This document shows positions 1-8,784 of a stretch of 64,000 nucleotides of DNA, one piece after another (positions within the stretch are counted from its first letter, which is position 1; each line of letters opens with the position of its first letter). A program made the position numbers and the translations under genes. The notes under the pieces are model-generated. The model was not told where the DNA came from. It saw nothing but the letters and a program-made list of their open reading frames with translations, and made no database searches. Origin of the DNA: Cytophagales bacterium (lineage in GTDB: Bacteria > Bacteroidota > Bacteroidia > Cytophagales > Cyclobacteriaceae); NCBI GenBank assembly GCA_033344775.1, contig JAWPMT010000005.1, positions 1,967,501-2,031,500 on the forward strand, given 5' to 3'.

Positions 1-68
1 CGTTGACCAGTCTTGTCGTGTAGTGATAGTGAGTATTTATACATAATTCCCCCTTTCACACTATAACT

Positions 69-93
69 GTCCGAGTATTAGATATTCTCGGAC
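69..93. repeat. Short inverted repeat upstream of the sensor operon
   Basis: GTCCGAG (69-75) and CTCGGAC (87-93) form perfect 7-bp arms around an 11-base AT-rich spacer, about 200 bases before the start of the three-gene signalling operon. The run of A that follows on the plus strand, and the lack of a T run on either strand, argue against an intrinsic terminator. An operator or a leftover hairpin is possible. No gene is visible between position 1 and 293. Confidence 0.4.
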
Positions 94-293
94 AAAAAAT
101 CAAGAGTGAAATAAGGAATATCAAGAATTACGTTAATTATATATTTTGTTGCTAAACAACCAAAAATCAGCATGCAACGTTATAAATAGCTCTACAATAC
201 CTCGCAAAACAAAATTAGAAGTTGGCTTAGTCCAAATAGGAGAATTAAAAGAGTTTTACGCTAACTTTATCAGCTATCCACTACTCAATACAA

Positions 294-3200
294 ATGCCCA
301 AAAAGAAAAAAAATGTTCCGTATGGTATAAAAGTATCAAGAGATAAATACCATATGCTAAATGGGAAGCCGAAGGATAGAAAGAGAGCTTTTCATGAATT
401 GAAAGGGACATTGGATTTCACCCAATTGTGCCACTCAATGGATTTTTTGGAGCGCAACTTACCAAAGGCAAATAACCAACTAATCCATGGAAATCCGTTG
501 CCAAGTGATTACTCATTTCTTGGTAGTTTGAAAGAGACGCCGTATTTGGGTGACAATATTCATGCAGAGTTAAATCAATGCCTTATAGGTGTTCGAAAAT
601 ATCGTAATGAAATAAACCTGTTTCTGTTTTATAAAGAACTTTACGACGAGAATTTAATAATTGGTAATTACACCGAAGCCGAAAAATATCTCTCGAAAAT
701 AGAGGAGAACATTTGTTGCTCTCTATGGACACTCGAGAATAGATTCGTACTATTTGAGCTTTCAGGTAAGGCTTCAGAAAATAAGAAGTATTTAAGTTCA
801 TTTAATACTGATAATCTAAGCAAAGGAATTACCAAGTCACTAGCGCATTATTTAAGCTTACGAGCTGAACACTCGCTTTCTGTAAATAGATATTTTAACG
901 AATTAGAAATTGGGTTAAATAAACTGAAAAGCCACAAAACCAAAAACGCTTTCAGGAATTACTATCGATTCAAACTCACATTTCTCAGTCATTTAGATTT
1001 TTCTGACTATCCCGCAATTCTTTCTTTAGATTTCAAGCATAGTATAACCGACAGATATCTAAATCTCACGAGGGTTTTGACCAGCTTGCTTGCTGTTTCA
1101 AGTTATTTGAATGAAGACGACCCAAATCATGAAAGAACGAAGTACTATCTCAGAAACAGGATTAATTATTTACTTCGAAAGGTAAAAGACCCTATTTTAT
1201 ATAAGCTAAAACTATTCTCTGGGGATACAATTTTTCCCGCATTCGATGTAAAACAAAGTAAGGATGAAATACGGGCAATTGATAAATATACTACTGGGCT
1301 ATACAACGAAGCTGAAAAGGATTTGGCAAAACTACTTTTAAAAAAACCAAACCAATTCGACCTATATCTTCTGTATGTAAAAACGTTGATTTATCAAAAG
1401 AAGGAATTCATACCAGTAGGTTCCGTAAAAAGTATCCAGAATGAAATATTGAACGCTTTATTTAAAAGCACTTCCGTAAAAGGAAATCCAGATCAAGCGA
1501 GATTAAACCTATTAAGAATAGCCAATAATTTATCCAGTAACTCTATAAGTTATGGAATTACCGATTACGTATTTAATCAAAGTCAAGGAAGTAAAGAACG
1601 AAATCTTATAGCAAAGTTTTCATACAATGTTGCGAACCCAATTATTCATGAAATATACACTTCGAAGGAGGAGAAGAAAGAATTTTTGAATTTACTTTCC
1701 AGTAGGTTTCCTGACTCAATTACAGTCCAGTTTTTTCTTGAAAAATTAAAAGGTGTAGAGTCTCTGATCAAGTTTGAGCAGAAAATTCCTGAAGGACAAT
1801 ACAAGATTGAAATAGCTCGAAAATTACAGGAGAGTAAAAATTTTATTGGAGCTATTAAGGAATGGGAATTCCTGATTCATCATTACAAAGATACAACGCC
1901 AATTTATGAAACAGCATTAATAAACCTATTCAAGTGTTACCTGACCCTTGACAAAGCAGATTCATGCATTGACTTATTTGTATCGAGTTTCTTTCAAAAT
2001 AATTATATCATCGAAAAAGTTGAAACTAGAGAGTTGTTAGAGAAAATTAGTTCCAACAGATTTAGAAATGTATCAAGGTCAATTAATCTTCCAATATTTT
2101 ATACTATTGTTAATGCTGACGATGTAGAAACACATATTGCCTACGAACTTTTTAATACTTCTTATGGTGTAGAAAAACCATCGCAACTATTAGAAAAGTT
2201 TGATCAGTTTGATAAAACGAAAATTCTTTACTTCCTTGAATTTTGCTGCAGCCCAAAAGTGCTAATGCACTCAACTTTTATAGAAAACTCTAAAGATAGA
2301 CTTGAAGAAAGATTGGCAATAGCCAATTTCTTAAAAACAAAAGTCATTGAAAACAAGAGTATCGAAGATGAAATAAAAAGCATACAGAACATACTAGTAA
2401 TACAACAAGGTTTAATAGACCTAGATGAGAGTAAAATTTACGTCAATGAGCAAGGAATCATAGATGAGGGTCTTCAGGATTTCGAAGCCGTTTATGATAG
2501 ATTCAAAGTTATTTATGGTATAGCTGGAGACAGTAAACTTCTATATCTAAAGGGGGGTGAATTAACAACGTACGCTTCAGGTGAAGATACTGAAGTTGAA
2601 AAAATTGAATATTCTGGTAACCCTGTTTTTGATATTTATTCGGAGCTTTTCGAAGCAATAAAAGATAAATTTCTTAACAGCCAATATGGAATAGTCGCAT
2701 ACTTGAGCACAAGAATCAGACATGGCGTACTAATTGGGGAATTAAGGCCAATTTTTGAAACTCATAATCTGATTACTCTTAAGGAAGGAAGCTCGTCCAA
2801 TTATAGAAGGAACTATCATTGGGACATGATATATGGGGGCTATTCTCACGACGAAAAAGAACAGTTACAAGTATTATTGGCAGACTTCTCAAGCAAAGTC
2901 GACGGACTTATTTTTGATCTAATCAAAAAACATCTTCAGGTGTTTAATAAAGATAGCAATAGCGAAGGTTGGTTTAACTACGACTTTGATCCAAATGACC
3001 TGTGGTATCACTCTGTTTTTGCCACAGTTGCAAATGATAATTTCGAGGATTTCATCAAAGGTATTTTCGCTGTTCTTTGGAGAAGAACCGATGAAAACTT
3101 AGAGATAATACGTACAAGAATTGAAAATGAAATACTCGGCCAGTTCAATTCATATTTTAACGAATTAGAAATTAGCCTCGTAGCTCAATTCGGAAAATCT

Positions 3201-3791
3201 GCTAATCACCAATTAATCAAATCAATAAAAGATTGCTCGACCGAGACCCAAACTGTAATGCAAAAAATAAGCAGGTGGTTCAAGCGTAGCGAAATTAAGG
3301 CTTCTGATTTTAAGCTTAGTGAACTAGCAAATATCATTGTTGAATACACCAATAAAAGTAGCCCATTCAAAAAGTTAATATTTGACTTGGAAAGTAAAAG
3401 TGATCCACCGATTAAAGGTGAGTATAAAACGCATTTTGCTGATTTACTTAGAATATTTCTAGAGAATATTATTAAGCACTCAAATGAAGAGGTTCTTGAT
3501 ATTCCTTGCAAGATTGTTACATCAACCCGAGAGAACGGTCTAACTATCCAAATTTCAAATGAAATAACCGATGACGAAAGTATTGAGGCATTGGAGACTG
3601 TGTGGAAAGGGAATATACTGGATTTTGATAAGCTACTTAACGAGGGTAAATCTGGCTATCATAAAGCTTACAAAATCATTACATATGACTTAAAAAATGA
3701 ACATACTAATTGCTTGACTACAAGAATTTCAGATGAAAAAGACTGGTTTTTCGTAAACCTGAATATTGATGCTAGAGACATAGTGGTATGA
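294..3791 (+). CDS. dtcA-like: Large TPR/histidine-kinase-like sensor, DtcA-like (Detocs-type)
   Basis: A 1165-residue soluble protein without signal peptide or membrane segments. Residues about 1-600 are helical and repeat-like, resembling TPR units (for example near 340-375 and 520-555). The C-terminus looks like a degenerate GHKL ATPase: an N-box (LLRIFLENIIKHS, Asn1058), then a weak glycine box (EGKSGYHKAYKI) near 1120. A possible phosphoacceptor is His972 in SANHQLIKSI. A segment LSTRIRHGVL lies near 803-812. The gene overlaps the next receiver gene by four bases (ATGA), and a second receiver follows, so the three are almost surely co-translated. The order sensor, lone receiver, receiver-effector matches the Detocs anti-phage system (DtcA-DtcB-DtcC). 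In that system the TPR region is thought to sense infection and the kinase passes phosphate to the receivers. The assignment rests on architecture, not on a database match. The gene is AT-rich compared with the chromosome. Confidence 0.75.
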   Translation: MPKKKKNVPYGIKVSRDKYHMLNGKPKDRKRAFHELKGTLDFTQLCHSMDFLERNLPKANNQLIHGNPLPSDYSFLGSLKETPYLGDNIHAELNQCLIGVRKYRNEINLFLFYKELYDENLIIGNYTEAEKYLSKIEENICCSLWTLENRFVLFELSGKASENKKYLSSFNTDNLSKGITKSLAHYLSLRAEHSLSVNRYFNELEIGLNKLKSHKTKNAFRNYYRFKLTFLSHLDFSDYPAILSLDFKHSITDRYLNLTRVLTSLLAVSSYLNEDDPNHERTKYYLRNRINYLLRKVKDPILYKLKLFSGDTIFPAFDVKQSKDEIRAIDKYTTGLYNEAEKDLAKLLLKKPNQFDLYLLYVKTLIYQKKEFIPVGSVKSIQNEILNALFKSTSVKGNPDQARLNLLRIANNLSSNSISYGITDYVFNQSQGSKERNLIAKFSYNVANPIIHEIYTSKEEKKEFLNLLSSRFPDSITVQFFLEKLKGVESLIKFEQKIPEGQYKIEIARKLQESKNFIGAIKEWEFLIHHYKDTTPIYETALINLFKCYLTLDKADSCIDLFVSSFFQNNYIIEKVETRELLEKISSNRFRNVSRSINLPIFYTIVNADDVETHIAYELFNTSYGVEKPSQLLEKFDQFDKTKILYFLEFCCSPKVLMHSTFIENSKDRLEERLAIANFLKTKVIENKSIEDEIKSIQNILVIQQGLIDLDESKIYVNEQGIIDEGLQDFEAVYDRFKVIYGIAGDSKLLYLKGGELTTYASGEDTEVEKIEYSGNPVFDIYSELFEAIKDKFLNSQYGIVAYLSTRIRHGVLIGELRPIFETHNLITLKEGSSSNYRRNYHWDMIYGGYSHDEKEQLQVLLADFSSKVDGLIFDLIKKHLQVFNKDSNSEGWFNYDFDPNDLWYHSVFATVANDNFEDFIKGIFAVLWRRTDENLEIIRTRIENEILGQFNSYFNELEISLVAQFGKSANHQLIKSIKDCSTETQTVMQKISRWFKRSEIKASDFKLSELANIIVEYTNKSSPFKKLIFDLESKSDPPIKGEYKTHFADLLRIFLENIIKHSNEEVLDIPCKIVTSTRENGLTIQISNEITDDESIEALETVWKGNILDFDKLLNEGKSGYHKAYKIITYDLKNEHTNCLTTRISDEKDWFFVNLNIDARDIVV

Positions 3792-4231
3792 AAATATTAT
3801 TCATTGAAGATCATCCTTTAAAACAAGCTCAGATCCACAAGTTTTTGAATAATAAACCTGGTATAACAGCTATTGTCACAAAAAATTCCTACATCAGTGG
3901 ATTAAAGGAATTGATTAATAATTCGGATGACTATGATGCCCTTCTTTTGGACATCAGTATGCCGAATTATGATATTTCCTCGGAAGATAATGGTGGTTCC
4001 TGGATGCCATTGGCCGGGAAAAAAATACTAAAAGAAATGTTCCTTAGAGATATTCCAACAAGGGCGATAGTTGTTACAATGCATGGAAGTTTTGACGACG
4101 GCACTAAAATAACCGAGCTTGACAATGAGCTTCGTACGCAATTTTCAGAGAACTATATTGGATATGTTTTTTATTCACAGATCGATGAAGAGTGGAAAGA
4201 GAAATTATCACAACTTTTAAATGTTGATTGA
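3788..4231 (+). CDS. dtcB-like: Stand-alone response-regulator receiver, DtcB-like
   Basis: A 147-residue single receiver domain. The acidic pair is Glu7-Asp8 (FIEDH), the phospho-acceptor is Asp55 in LLLDISMP, and a Thr97 (VVTMHG) sits at the switch position. There is no output domain. The conserved lysine usually found after the last strand is not evident: the corresponding stretch is YVFYSQ, which may affect phosphoryl stability. The start overlaps the kinase stop by four bases. In Detocs the equivalent protein is described as a phosphate sink that buffers accidental signalling, and this one would do the same if the operon is a true member. A lone chemotaxis-type CheY-like regulator is the alternative, but the tight operon argues against it. 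Confidence 0.75.
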   Translation: MKILFIEDHPLKQAQIHKFLNNKPGITAIVTKNSYISGLKELINNSDDYDALLLDISMPNYDISSEDNGGSWMPLAGKKILKEMFLRDIPTRAIVVTMHGSFDDGTKITELDNELRTQFSENYIGYVFYSQIDEEWKEKLSQLLNVD

Positions 4232-5229
4232 TGATTAGGATTTTATTAGTTGATGATAACCCAAGTAAACAACAAAGTATTAAAGAAACGATACTAATTA
4301 CCAATGATATTAACGAAACAGAGATTGATATAGTTAGTAGTACAAAGCAAGCAAGGAAACTTCTATATCATAATTACTTTGACTTGATGATACTGGATCT
4401 AGTATTGCCAATTGAAGAAAATGGAGATTGTAACGCTTCAAATGGCGTAAGTTTTTTGAAGGAAATCACCATGAATCCATCTATCAAACCTCCAATTCAT
4501 ATTGTAGGTATCTCGGGTTATCAGGATAAAGTGCACCAAAATCATGAGGAATTTAGAATGAAACTTTGGAATCTGATCACTTACGAAGAGGCCTCAACAG
4601 GCTGGAAGGATCAGTTGAATTCAATAATATTTCACTTAGTAAAAACGAGACAGAGGTTTCTTACAGCTTCATTGGATAAACAGATTTCCTTGTTGCTATC
4701 TAAATTGGATAGTGAGAACCTTCCTATTACCTTTCTCGGGAGTGACTGGAAGGCTGTTTGTTTTAGCCTTAGCAATATTATTGCGAGAATTTTTGATGTT
4801 CCAGAAAAATTCAGGAATGGCCTTAAAGCAAAAAACATTAATGTAGGAACACTAAAAATATCCAGTGAATATGACTTTCAAAACTTGATTCACTTGATTC
4901 TAAGACCTTGGATTCCTAGCACTGAGCCTGAAAACATTGCCGTAACTTTTGATGGAAATACCAAAAATGCTGACTTTTCGATAAAAGGAAATTCAATAAT
5001 TATCGAAGCCAAGTATATTGATAGCACGGGCAAGAAAAACGACACTTTAAAAACACTAGAAGGTCTTAAGGACTTTTATCGAATGAATTCAAATGTGAAG
5101 TCCCTATTATTCTTGATTCTTGTTGAGGATACCGTCCAAATTGATTTTTCAAAGATTGAAGATAAATACAGCGACACTCTCTCACAATTCCCTATTCTGA
5201 TTAAACTGTTCAGAAATTCTCTCAAATAG
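4231..5229 (+). CDS. dtcC-like: Receiver domain fused to a PD-(D/E)XK (DpnII/MboI-like) nuclease, DtcC-like effector
   Basis: 332 residues from the ATG at 4231, which overlaps the previous stop by one base (TGATG); a TTG three bases earlier is in frame but less likely. Residues 1-135 are a receiver: Asp8-Asp9, phospho-acceptor Asp56 (LMILDLVLP) and Ser95 (GISGYQ). Residues about 200-330 resemble the restriction-endonuclease domain of the DpnII/MboI-like family. The pieces are a helix with Glu213 (SEYDFQNLIHLIL), Asp248 in NADFSI and the Glu259-x-Lys261 pair in IIIEAKYI, together the E...D...ExK core. Canonical Detocs effectors are ATP-degrading purine nucleosidase-like domains, so this would be a nucleic-acid-cutting version in which phosphorylation of the receiver switches on the nuclease. 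That mode of action is inferred. Nothing in the sequence shows whether the target is phage or host DNA. Confidence 0.72.
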   Translation: MIRILLVDDNPSKQQSIKETILITNDINETEIDIVSSTKQARKLLYHNYFDLMILDLVLPIEENGDCNASNGVSFLKEITMNPSIKPPIHIVGISGYQDKVHQNHEEFRMKLWNLITYEEASTGWKDQLNSIIFHLVKTRQRFLTASLDKQISLLLSKLDSENLPITFLGSDWKAVCFSLSNIIARIFDVPEKFRNGLKAKNINVGTLKISSEYDFQNLIHLILRPWIPSTEPENIAVTFDGNTKNADFSIKGNSIIIEAKYIDSTGKKNDTLKTLEGLKDFYRMNSNVKSLLFLILVEDTVQIDFSKIEDKYSDTLSQFPILIKLFRNSLK

Positions 5230-5464
5230 GATCTATATAGCTCTATAAGGCCGTTTTTTTCACTTTAGGGGCCTCAATTATGGCAGGAGGTCAATCACTC
5301 GCCAAATCCGTTTAGACTGGACAACTTCTATGGAAGTAGAATTTTCAATTCAAATTCAATAAACAAATAGGTTGGCACACTATATCTAATTTTCGGCCAG
5401 ACAGGAACCAGAAAGCCATTTTCTTAGGTCCAATTTCAATAAACCCGAAAATTAAATTCAGAAT

Positions 5465-5848
5465 ATGCGATACCTATTTGCTCTCGCGTTGGGTGTTTTA
5501 TTCTCATCACATCCTGCAGTGGCACAAAATCACGAAAAAGAAGAAACCATCTTCAGGCAAGCAGGTAACTATTCAGAGAAGCACGATGTGCTTACAATAG
5601 CTGTATTAAGAGGAACGAGTTTCAGGGATCAATACGATAAGTATCTAAAGTTTCTGGAACAGAAATTTGACTCTCTTGAAGTTCCATTTAAGTTCTTTAT
5701 TGAGGAGGTTCCTGAAAATTTAGGTACCGCCTTTGTCTACTTCATTGAAAACGATTTGAATGGGCCTGTAGATGGGAATGAACTTTACGCGTTATTGCCT
5801 CATATCAAAAGACGTTATTATGCACAATATCCGACTTCTCAGAAGTAA
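5465..5848 (+). CDS. Small exported protein of unknown function
   Basis: 127 residues with a clear Sec signal peptide (RYLFALALGVLFSSHPAVA, cleavage near AQ at 20-21). The mature part is about 107 residues, mixed alpha/beta, with no cysteine and no recognisable motif; it ends in a basic, tyrosine-rich tail (IKRRYYAQYP). It stands alone, 235 bases after the nuclease-effector gene and tail-to-tail with the coiled-coil gene that follows. I do not recognise the family. Its position on the island suggests cargo or an exported mobilization accessory, but nothing shows which. Confidence 0.6.
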   Translation: MRYLFALALGVLFSSHPAVAQNHEKEETIFRQAGNYSEKHDVLTIAVLRGTSFRDQYDKYLKFLEQKFDSLEVPFKFFIEEVPENLGTAFVYFIENDLNGPVDGNELYALLPHIKRRYYAQYPTSQK

Positions 5849-5889
5849 ATTTTGACACTTCTCATAGAAAGCTCATATATGAACGATTC

Positions 5890-6702
5890 CTAGCCCATTC
5901 CCGGAATAGATAAACCTGTACTTTCGTTCCTAAACATTTCTGATACATCATTCTTTACAACCTCATCAGCCAATTGACCAGCTTCCTGATCCTGGGTTTC
6001 TGTAGCACTGGCATGAAGTGTTTTTGCCCCTGTCTTCCTACGAAGCTGTTGAATTGCTGCGACTTTCTGGTCATCATTTAATTCAGAATTTTTGTTGATA
6101 GCCTCTAGTTCCGTTTTGGCATTTAAGACACGTTGCTCTCGTTGACGCTTTTGACCATGCATGTTTTCCATTCCTACAAATCGTTGATCTAAGACCTTAT
6201 TACCCTCACGCGCTTCCTTGCGCACTTTCTCAAGTAGCAATAATAATTCTGCATCTGAGGTGTTTTCTGAAATTTCTGTTTCAAAGTGATCCGCCATAAT
6301 CCTGTAAGCTTCGGACCTGTCTAACTTTCCACCATCCTCAACCCCAAGAAGAACATTATCAATATCGTTGAGCCTTTCAATATTCAAATCCCACTGATCC
6401 CGGTTTGCCTGCATTTTTGTTTCTAATTCCTGAATTTGAATGCTTAATTCGGTAAGTTCTTTATCAAAACGTTCTAACATCCGGTTGTAGGCTTCACTGA
6501 CTACATCAACCACCCGCATAAACTCATCTTTTAAGCGTTGTTTCTGCTTAGCTTTTTCGCTGGTGGGGTGGGTTTCCGATTGATCATTGTAACGAACTGG
6601 GCCGCCGACATCAGGCAGTTCGCCACGTATCCCATGATTAAAAAGATGCTTCTCTCTTTCCTGTTCCTTTTGATGTACGTCTTCGACGGATGTATCTGTC
6701 AT
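5890..6702 (-). CDS. Hydrophilic coiled-coil protein, probable mobilization accessory
   Basis: 270 residues, very rich in Glu, Gln, Lys and Arg. A predicted long coiled coil runs from about residue 60 to 220, followed by a polar tail ending GLSIPGMG. No signal peptide, membrane segment or enzymatic motif is visible. A second hydrophilic, Glu/Lys-rich leftward gene (12051-12503) sits beside the coupling protein, and the relaxase at 12818 ends in a similar charged coiled tail, so these may form one mobilization module. It is not recognised beyond that. It reads towards the small exported protein gene and its 3' end is 41 bases from that gene's stop. Confidence 0.6.
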   Translation of the reverse strand: MTDTSVEDVHQKEQEREKHLFNHGIRGELPDVGGPVRYNDQSETHPTSEKAKQKQRLKDEFMRVVDVVSEAYNRMLERFDKELTELSIQIQELETKMQANRDQWDLNIERLNDIDNVLLGVEDGGKLDRSEAYRIMADHFETEISENTSDAELLLLLEKVRKEAREGNKVLDQRFVGMENMHGQKRQREQRVLNAKTELEAINKNSELNDDQKVAAIQQLRRKTGAKTLHASATETQDQEAGQLADEVVKNDVSEMFRNESTGLSIPGMG

Positions 6703-6863
6703 TTCCCACCTTCATATACCCCATCATTTTACCCTGGTAGGAGTTAATATTTTGCTAAGAGTGCTAAAGTTCTTTAGTTGTTTTGGAAAAAAAATTTTGA
6801 CATAAGTACGTGAGAGTGCTAGAACCCTCAAATCAAAATATCAAAATTTATGGGAGACATGAT

Positions 6864-7220
6864 ATGTCAAAACTACAATACGATTTTTTAGAGGCTGAAC
6901 GCCATCTTATAATGATGAAACATCTTGTACGCCATGCTTGGCAAATTGCCGAAGAAGTTGAGGGCAAAGAATTTTACTACGATGAAGCATATATTCGCGT
7001 TATTGAGAGCTTAGAGGATATAATGGACAGAGGAAAAACATTTGAAAACTTCCTTGAACTTGCAACTATGCCAGGGGCTTTCGCTCTTTCTGCTAAAGAG
7101 GATAAGACAAAGGACCCTGAAAAAGTCAGAAAAATGAAGGAAAAAGCTATAAGAGAATTAGAGGATTATAATACTAGATTATTTGAAGAAAGACGTCCTC
7201 TATCATGTTTCAGTTGGTAG
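6864..7220 (+). CDS. Small helical protein of unknown function
   Basis: 118 residues from the ATG at 6864. This start is preferred over the in-frame GTG at 6810 because a purine-rich GGGAGA precedes it at normal spacing. The protein is all-helical and charged, with no signal peptide. It starts MSKLQYDFLEAERHLIM and ends ERRPLSCFSW. Its 3' end overlaps the convergent gene at 7210 by 11 bases. The family is not recognised. The layout, two convergent genes overlapping at their stops, gives no functional hint. Confidence 0.55.
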   Translation: MSKLQYDFLEAERHLIMMKHLVRHAWQIAEEVEGKEFYYDEAYIRVIESLEDIMDRGKTFENFLELATMPGAFALSAKEDKTKDPEKVRKMKEKAIRELEDYNTRLFEERRPLSCFSW

Positions 7221-8394
7221 TCAGGTAAAGCAGCTCAGGATCTAGGTTTAGAGAGAGAATATAAGCTTTCATCTCTTGGTAAACATTACGTTGGTTTTTC
7301 CATTTCTCTACGACTTTACTTGTGGTATGTCTATCTGGATTGTTGATTTTTGAAGTCATCTTTTCTACAAGCTTTTCCAGGTTGTCAAGAACGTTTATCA
7401 AATCAAACTTTGGCTTTTCCTTTCCTCTAAGTCTGACAAAATCATCTCTGTAAACCTTTATTCTTTGTTGATGGGCCTTTGAATTCGCTCCCACATGAAG
7501 AATATCAGGTTTACAAACTCCGTCAGAATCATAACTGTACTGCTCAAGAAGAAAGTGCTCTGTTCTGTTTAGTAAAGCATAATGGTATATCCTCGTTGGG
7601 TAATTGAGCATATAAAATCCATAATCTGTGTAGCTATACCCGATTTTCGGCGCTTGCTTAAAGCAGTTACAAATGTGTTGGAAAAGAGGTAAAGACAAGC
7701 AGCTCAATATCTCAAATTTGAGGCTTTCAACGTCTTTTTTACTTGGAATGAACTCATGCTTAAAAGGCAATGCCAAATATCGTTTGTATCGTGCTTTTGG
7801 CTCACCGGAAAGATCTAACGGGAAGATCTTTTTTTCAATCTCGTTGTAGCCCTTTTTATGAACTTTCATGTAAGCATCATTACTTATCTGCGAGTCAAAA
7901 TAATCCTCCAATTCATATCTATGCCTCTCTAAGTAGTCATAAACATGTAATGAATCATCTAGTTTATCCAGATAATCTAAAATTGCCTGTTCATATTTCT
8001 GTTGTAAAGTTTCCTTATTCTCATTTCCAAAATCTCTGAGTGACAAGATGGTTGATGTACTTTTCTGACCTCTCACATTCTTCAGTTCAGACAGCAAAGG
8101 GTTATCCTCTTTGATGCCAAATTCCTCCGCTTTAATGCCGTATATGTATTCGAAAAATACAACCCATAGATTGTAAGGCTTTAGAGCAGCACTAGATTTT
8201 TCAAGAATATCTCCCTTATGCTCATTCTGCGAGCGATCTAACTCTTCCTCCAACTTGTATTTGTCAGAATATCCAGTGAATGGGAGTATCTTCTCAAGTT
8301 CTGATTCCAATTCCTTTACGTCACCATTATGTCGATCAAGAAGTTTTTGGAGTATACCGTTCTCCGTATTGATAACCATATATTCTGTATTCAA
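7210..8394 (-). CDS. Unrecognised 394-residue cytoplasmic protein
   Basis: A charged, mostly helical soluble protein with an aromatic-rich centre (YSYTDYGFYMLNYPTRIYHY near residue 260-280) and many conserved-looking tyrosines. There is no signal peptide, no membrane segment and no catalytic motif that I can name. An alternative start at Met6 is possible. It is a single gene on the minus strand, convergent with the gene at 6864 and divergent from the caspase-like gene. Its location among island cargo next to a caspase-like protein and not far from the signalling operon makes a defence or phage-interaction role conceivable, but that is only guilt by association. Confidence 0.6.
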   Translation of the reverse strand: MNTEYMVINTENGILQKLLDRHNGDVKELESELEKILPFTGYSDKYKLEEELDRSQNEHKGDILEKSSAALKPYNLWVVFFEYIYGIKAEEFGIKEDNPLLSELKNVRGQKSTSTILSLRDFGNENKETLQQKYEQAILDYLDKLDDSLHVYDYLERHRYELEDYFDSQISNDAYMKVHKKGYNEIEKKIFPLDLSGEPKARYKRYLALPFKHEFIPSKKDVESLKFEILSCLSLPLFQHICNCFKQAPKIGYSYTDYGFYMLNYPTRIYHYALLNRTEHFLLEQYSYDSDGVCKPDILHVGANSKAHQQRIKVYRDDFVRLRGKEKPKFDLINVLDNLEKLVEKMTSKINNPDRHTTSKVVEKWKNQRNVYQEMKAYILSLNLDPELLYLTTN

Positions 8395-8784
8395 GTTTTT
8401 TAGCCAAATTCTCTTCTCAATTGAAAAGATGAAACCTTAACAATTCTTTAACAAATCCGGCATCTAAGAAATATCCGACGAAAGTAATAGCTCAATCTGG
8501 TTATTTCCCCTAACTCAGTAATTTATTTCCCTCAATTGAGAAATTGAACTGCTGGAGAGTTGCGGCTTTAGGAAAATTCAAAAGACCAGTTTCCTCATTT
8601 TGGAAGTTATTCTCCCTTATTCAAATCACTAAATAGTGCAATTTTTATTACCTGAGTGTATTAGGCAGATTTGGATTTTTAAGATTTAAAACATTTATAT
8701 ATGAAGAGAATTACACTGTTTGGTTTCACCCTCAAACGCTTATGGCCTAGCGCAGAAAACAGCCGGAAGTTTGTTCGTGCGGGA
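8395..8784. other. Intergenic region between divergent island genes
   Basis: About 390 AT-rich bases between the leftward gene at 7210-8394 and the caspase-like gene. It should hold promoters for both genes. No clear TAnnTTTG element, terminator, RNA gene or long repeat is seen. Positions 8701-8784 could instead be an N-terminal extension of the caspase-like gene. Confidence 0.4.

Noticed and set aside
69-93. Intrinsic terminator
   Set aside because: The inverted repeat has no T run after it on either strand.
146-346. 66-codon frame upstream of and overlapping the sensor gene start
   Set aside because: It needs a TTG start, overlaps the well-supported start at 294 and shows no protein-like composition.
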